Source of the DNA: Sphingobacterium sp. UBA6711
Lineage (GTDB): Bacteria > Bacteroidota > Bacteroidia > Sphingobacteriales > Sphingobacteriaceae
NCBI GenBank assembly: GCA_002454415.1
Contig: DKIT01000091.1
Coordinates: 39,327-49,287 of the forward strand
Length of the DNA stretch: 9,961 nucleotides
Reading direction: 5' to 3'
Both the position numbers and the translations under genes were made by a program. Under the pieces are notes generated by a model. That model was given only the letters and a program-made list of their open reading frames with translations, did no database searches and was not told the DNA's origin. This document shows positions 7,318-9,961 of this stretch, in pieces. How positions within the stretch are numbered: position 1 is the stretch's first letter; every line of letters starts with the position of its first letter.

Positions 7318-8316
7318 TTATTGTGTAATGCGTAGACCTCCATTAATCACATGCAAAATGCCATTACCGGTCAACATATCCTGTTTGACCAAAGTCACAT
7401 CGCTTGTATTTCCCGTACCACGGAGCGCAATACCACTAAAAGATCCCGGAGAACTACTATTGGGCAGCAATTTGATTGTTACGCTATTCCCGTCCATCAT
7501 TCCCTGTTGGGCTATGTTTGAAGTACCTGTACTTAAGATATAATCGTAAATAAATCGCCTATCTTCTACAATGTGGTAGGTCAACATTGCTTTTAATACC
7601 ATGGGATCTGTTCTCTGGATTTGTTGAACACTCGTGTAACCAAGCGCTGTCATCGCGGCATTCGTTGGTGCAAAAACAGTATATGGTCCTCCCTTACGCA
7701 TGGTCTCCAATAGACCAGATACTTTTAATGCTTGAGCAAATAAAGTGATATCACTATCGGCGGAAATAGCCTCGCTGATTACATCATGTACATAAGGGAT
7801 CAACATGCGGTCAAGCACCTGTACTAAACCATTGGATGCCGGTAAATTAACAGACAACACACGAGCCCCATTGAGGGTCAATACTGTATCTACGCCTTTT
7901 ATCCAATGTGTAGCATACATTTTCCCTCCACGGGAAATCAGCTCCTGGTTAAACAGATAAGGTAGTTTATTGAGTTCATACTTGCCATCCAATGTATGAT
8001 AATTTGCGATGGACGATATAATCGCGTTGCCGGCACCTAGTACCACGGCAGGCCCACTATAACCGGCATTTGCAAAAGCCGCATCTGAAGGTGCCAACAT
8101 GGTAAATGGCCCTTTTTCGTCTTGCAACACCCTATCTAATCCACTTTTACGCAATACAGCATTAAAACTTGAAAGATTAAAATTGTCTGCAATAACCAAA
8201 TTGATCTTATTGTTATCGAAAGTAGTTGTCGTCTCATCTTTTTTACAGGACACCATGACAAATGCCATAAGCAATAGGTAACCTACTTGTAAATAGTATT
8301 TTGTTAATCGTTTCAT
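7318..8316 (-). CDS. Two-domain fasciclin (FAS1) lipoprotein
   Basis: The 332-residue protein has a lipoprotein signal peptide (LLLMAFVMVS, lipobox Cys at 24, then KKDE). It carries two FAS1 domains, at about 39-175 and 177-330. Each has the family marks: H1 motifs FTMLAPSDAAF (71-81) and YTVFAPTNAAM (212-222), the central Tyr-His pairs Y106-H107 and Y247-H248, and H2 motifs GLVQVLDRMLIP (163-174) and GILHVINGGL (319-328). FAS1 domains mediate adhesion or ligand binding in extracytoplasmic proteins; no catalytic role is indicated. The start codon is 3 bp after the stop of the preceding FAS1 gene, so the two are almost certainly cotranscribed and perhaps translationally coupled. It may act with that protein and with the receptor encoded just downstream, which is inference from gene order. 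Confidence 0.93.
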   Translation of the reverse strand: MKRLTKYYLQVGYLLLMAFVMVSCKKDETTTTFDNNKINLVIADNFNLSSFNAVLRKSGLDRVLQDEKGPFTMLAPSDAAFANAGYSGPAVVLGAGNAIISSIANYHTLDGKYELNKLPYLFNQELISRGGKMYATHWIKGVDTVLTLNGARVLSVNLPASNGLVQVLDRMLIPYVHDVISEAISADSDITLFAQALKVSGLLETMRKGGPYTVFAPTNAAMTALGYTSVQQIQRTDPMVLKAMLTYHIVEDRRFIYDYILSTGTSNIAQQGMMDGNSVTIKLLPNSSSPGSFSGIALRGTGNTSDVTLVKQDMLTGNGILHVINGGLRITQ

Positions 8317-8319
8317 CTT

Positions 8320-9648
8320 CTATTTCAAATTAAATCCCTTGGGTAAGAACAGATTATCTACCACATGAATAGGCCCATTGAGACTAATGATATCTCCGCC
8401 GATTATATTAACCGGGGGCTGTTCAGCCTCCTTGATCTTCATTTGCAGCTGTCCGTTATTTTGAGAAAAAAGAAAGGGCATTCGATAGGCATACTCCAAT
8501 GAAGCGGTCCCCCCTAGGTTGACATAGTAATTGTTTATTTCGGCCGAACGGAGATCATTGCTAAAGAACACCGTCGAGTTAGGTGCACCAAGCCCATAAC
8601 TGGGATCTCTAGGACCAAACATACGTCCCCAATCACGATGGTAATTAAAAATTGTATCCATCGGATAACTCCCAGCCGGCCCAAATGTATCCATATCGAA
8701 ACGCACATCTCCACGGCGCTCATTAAAAGCTAGAATATCCGTGACAGAAGTAAAACCAGCATGTTTAAATGCATCATTTGTAGGGGCAAATAAGGTAGAA
8801 ATATTGATGTTAAGCCGGGCATATTCTGGATTAGGCATGGGGACTATCGTCCACAAAGTTCTATACCGTTCACGCAAATAAGCATAGCTAGCCCAAAAAT
8901 CTTCTGGTGTAAACTCCATACCGAACAAGTCGCGATAAGCAACAATCGTAGGTTCAGCATATTGATCATCCAATTTTTTCATCACTTCGACAAACCAGCT
9001 GAATCGATCATCCTCCTCAAGCACTTCGATAGCCGTTTTCGTCGGCTTTTCAATGGTAGCCGTCATGAAATAAATCCCGCCATCTACTGCTATTTTATAA
9101 TTCAAATTACCTTTGGATTTTCCATTGACCAACAATTCATTCCCGCTTACAGCGAGATAGTGCTTAAATTGGTACAGGTCAAAAAAACTTGAATTTGGGT
9201 TTTCGTAATGATTGACAAAGAGTCCAGGTTTGTCCAACATACTTTTAACCGGTAGGCTTTCGGGTTTTAACTGATCTGCACGTAATTGTCCTAACATGGT
9301 GTAAAACAAAACCAGGCTATCAATATCCGCTCCTTTCATCTGTTCGAGAATCGGTGCTGTCAGTCCACTGGCGGTCATCGCCGCATCGTTTGGGATAAGC
9401 AGTGTATAACGGGTATTGGCACCTATTTCAGCCAAACGTTCTTTCATGGTACTCTTTTCCCATGCATACTTAAATAAACTGGATTCTGTTGATTTTTCCA
9501 GCAATTGGACTACCGTTTCAGTGGTCTCCGGCTCATAAGCGACCTGATCGCCTTCAGCTGCCGGCATAAATTCTGTCTTTTTACAGGCCGAAAACATAAA
9601 AAGCACTGTAAAAACGCTTAATAGATTCAAAAAATATCTTTTTTTCAT
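8320..9648 (-). CDS. Large two-domain fasciclin (FAS1) lipoprotein with an insertion in domain 2
   Basis: Taken from the ATG at 9648, the protein has 442 residues and a typical lipoprotein signal peptide (MKKRYFLNLLSVFTVLFMFSAC, with the lipobox Cys last at position 22, then KKTE). An in-frame ATG at 9672 would add eight residues and overlap the upstream gene by 14 bp; 9648 was preferred because it gives a standard basic N-region directly before the hydrophobic core. FAS1 domain 1 spans about 44-203, with H1 YTLLIPNDAAM (81-91) and a poorly conserved H2 near 187-202. Domain 2 spans about 204-437, with H1 STLFAPTNDAF (284-294), Y336-H337 and H2 NGPIHVVDNLFLP (424-436). Some 78 residues separate the start of domain 2 from its H1 motif, against about 32 in the first FAS1 domain of the neighbouring protein; the extra segment is rich in aromatic residues. 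A binding or adhesion role is inferred from the fold. Confidence 0.9.
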   Translation of the reverse strand: MKKRYFLNLLSVFTVLFMFSACKKTEFMPAAEGDQVAYEPETTETVVQLLEKSTESSLFKYAWEKSTMKERLAEIGANTRYTLLIPNDAAMTASGLTAPILEQMKGADIDSLVLFYTMLGQLRADQLKPESLPVKSMLDKPGLFVNHYENPNSSFFDLYQFKHYLAVSGNELLVNGKSKGNLNYKIAVDGGIYFMTATIEKPTKTAIEVLEEDDRFSWFVEVMKKLDDQYAEPTIVAYRDLFGMEFTPEDFWASYAYLRERYRTLWTIVPMPNPEYARLNINISTLFAPTNDAFKHAGFTSVTDILAFNERRGDVRFDMDTFGPAGSYPMDTIFNYHRDWGRMFGPRDPSYGLGAPNSTVFFSNDLRSAEINNYYVNLGGTASLEYAYRMPFLFSQNNGQLQMKIKEAEQPPVNIIGGDIISLNGPIHVVDNLFLPKGFNLK

Positions 9649-9658
9649 TTTTTCGTAT

Positions 9659-9961
9659 TTATTGCGATGCATCTTTTTTGGCTAGATCAAGTGTTATAAA
9701 ACCCTGTTCCAGGTTATGAATTACTCCATTGCTACATAAATAATCCATTTTTGCTTCCACATCATACTCTACCTTTGCTTCAATTCGTCCAGCACTGATT
9801 GATGGAACGCTATATAGCGTAAGGGTATAGGTAATCTTATTAAAAAACACCGTGGAACCGAATTGGATACCGCGCACTCCGTCTCCTGCCAGGCGCATAT
9901 AGCCCCCGTCTGTGGCAATCGTAGCAAAGGCATCTGAATCCGAAACAAAGAAATGCTTCCT
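9659..9961 (-). CDS. C-terminal part of a protein with a FAS1-like final motif, 5' end missing
   Basis: The frame is open from the right edge (9961) to the TAA at 9659-9661, giving 100 residues; the ATG at 9898 is internal, and the 21 codons before it (RKHFFVSDSDAFATIATDGG) continue the same protein. The visible part is beta-rich. Near its end it reads LCSNGVIHNLEQGFI, close to the H2 motif NGVIHVIDxVL that closes FAS1 domains, so this is probably another fasciclin-type protein. The H1 motif would lie outside the window, so the family call rests on one motif. Its stop is 10 bp before the preferred start of the next gene, placing it in the same operon. Whether it is a lipoprotein cannot be seen. 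Confidence 0.7.
   Translation of the reverse strand, partial: RKHFFVSDSDAFATIATDGGYMRLAGDGVRGIQFGSTVFFNKITYTLTLYSVPSISAGRIEAKVEYDVEAKMDYLCSNGVIHNLEQGFITLDLAKKDASQ

Noticed and set aside
1..9961. CRISPR array, tRNA, rRNA, insertion sequence or prophage elements
   Set aside because: No regularly spaced repeats, tRNA-like cloverleaf, transposase or integrase motif, or flanking inverted repeats were seen on either strand.

Overview
The window looks like chromosomal DNA of a Bacteroidota species, most likely from the Sphingobacteriaceae (Sphingobacterium-like). The clues are a modest GC content, A-rich rather than Shine-Dalgarno leaders, a Bacteroidota-type promoter (TTTG, 19 bp, TAnnTTTG-like), lipoproteins with Cys-Lys-Lys after the lipobox, a very large TonB-dependent receptor with an N-terminal carboxypeptidase-like domain, and FAS1, IPT/TIG and NHL surface proteins. 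The genus is an inference from gene style; there is no rRNA or other marker here.

Layout. Positions 1-1424 hold a plus-strand pair: the 3' part of an AraC-family regulator (cut by the left edge) and a complete classical short-chain dehydrogenase/reductase. The 93 bp between them carries a good Bacteroidota promoter and a GCAAA direct repeat with 21 bp spacing, so the regulator plausibly controls its neighbour. Positions 1437-1468 hold a strong hairpin, with its U-tract on the minus-strand side, where the two convergent gene blocks meet.

Positions 1492-9961 form a minus-strand block, read right to left: the C-terminal end of a protein with a FAS1-like final motif (cut by the right edge), a two-domain FAS1 lipoprotein, a second two-domain FAS1 lipoprotein, an Oar-like TonB-dependent receptor of about 1,100 residues, a 308-bp non-coding gap, and a lipoprotein with five IPT/TIG repeats followed by an NHL beta-propeller. 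The first four genes overlap or are separated by 3 to 31 bp and should be one operon. The last gene may be read through from it or have its own promoter in the gap.

Together the minus-strand genes look like an outer-membrane and surface system: a TonB-energised 22-strand barrel with several surface or periplasmic lipoproteins built from adhesion and ligand-binding folds. No SusD-type lipoprotein is visible and the receptor is of Oar rather than SusC type, so this is not a standard glycan-utilisation pair within the visible part. The substrate, and even the direction of transport, cannot be read from the sequence. This is the most interesting part of the window.
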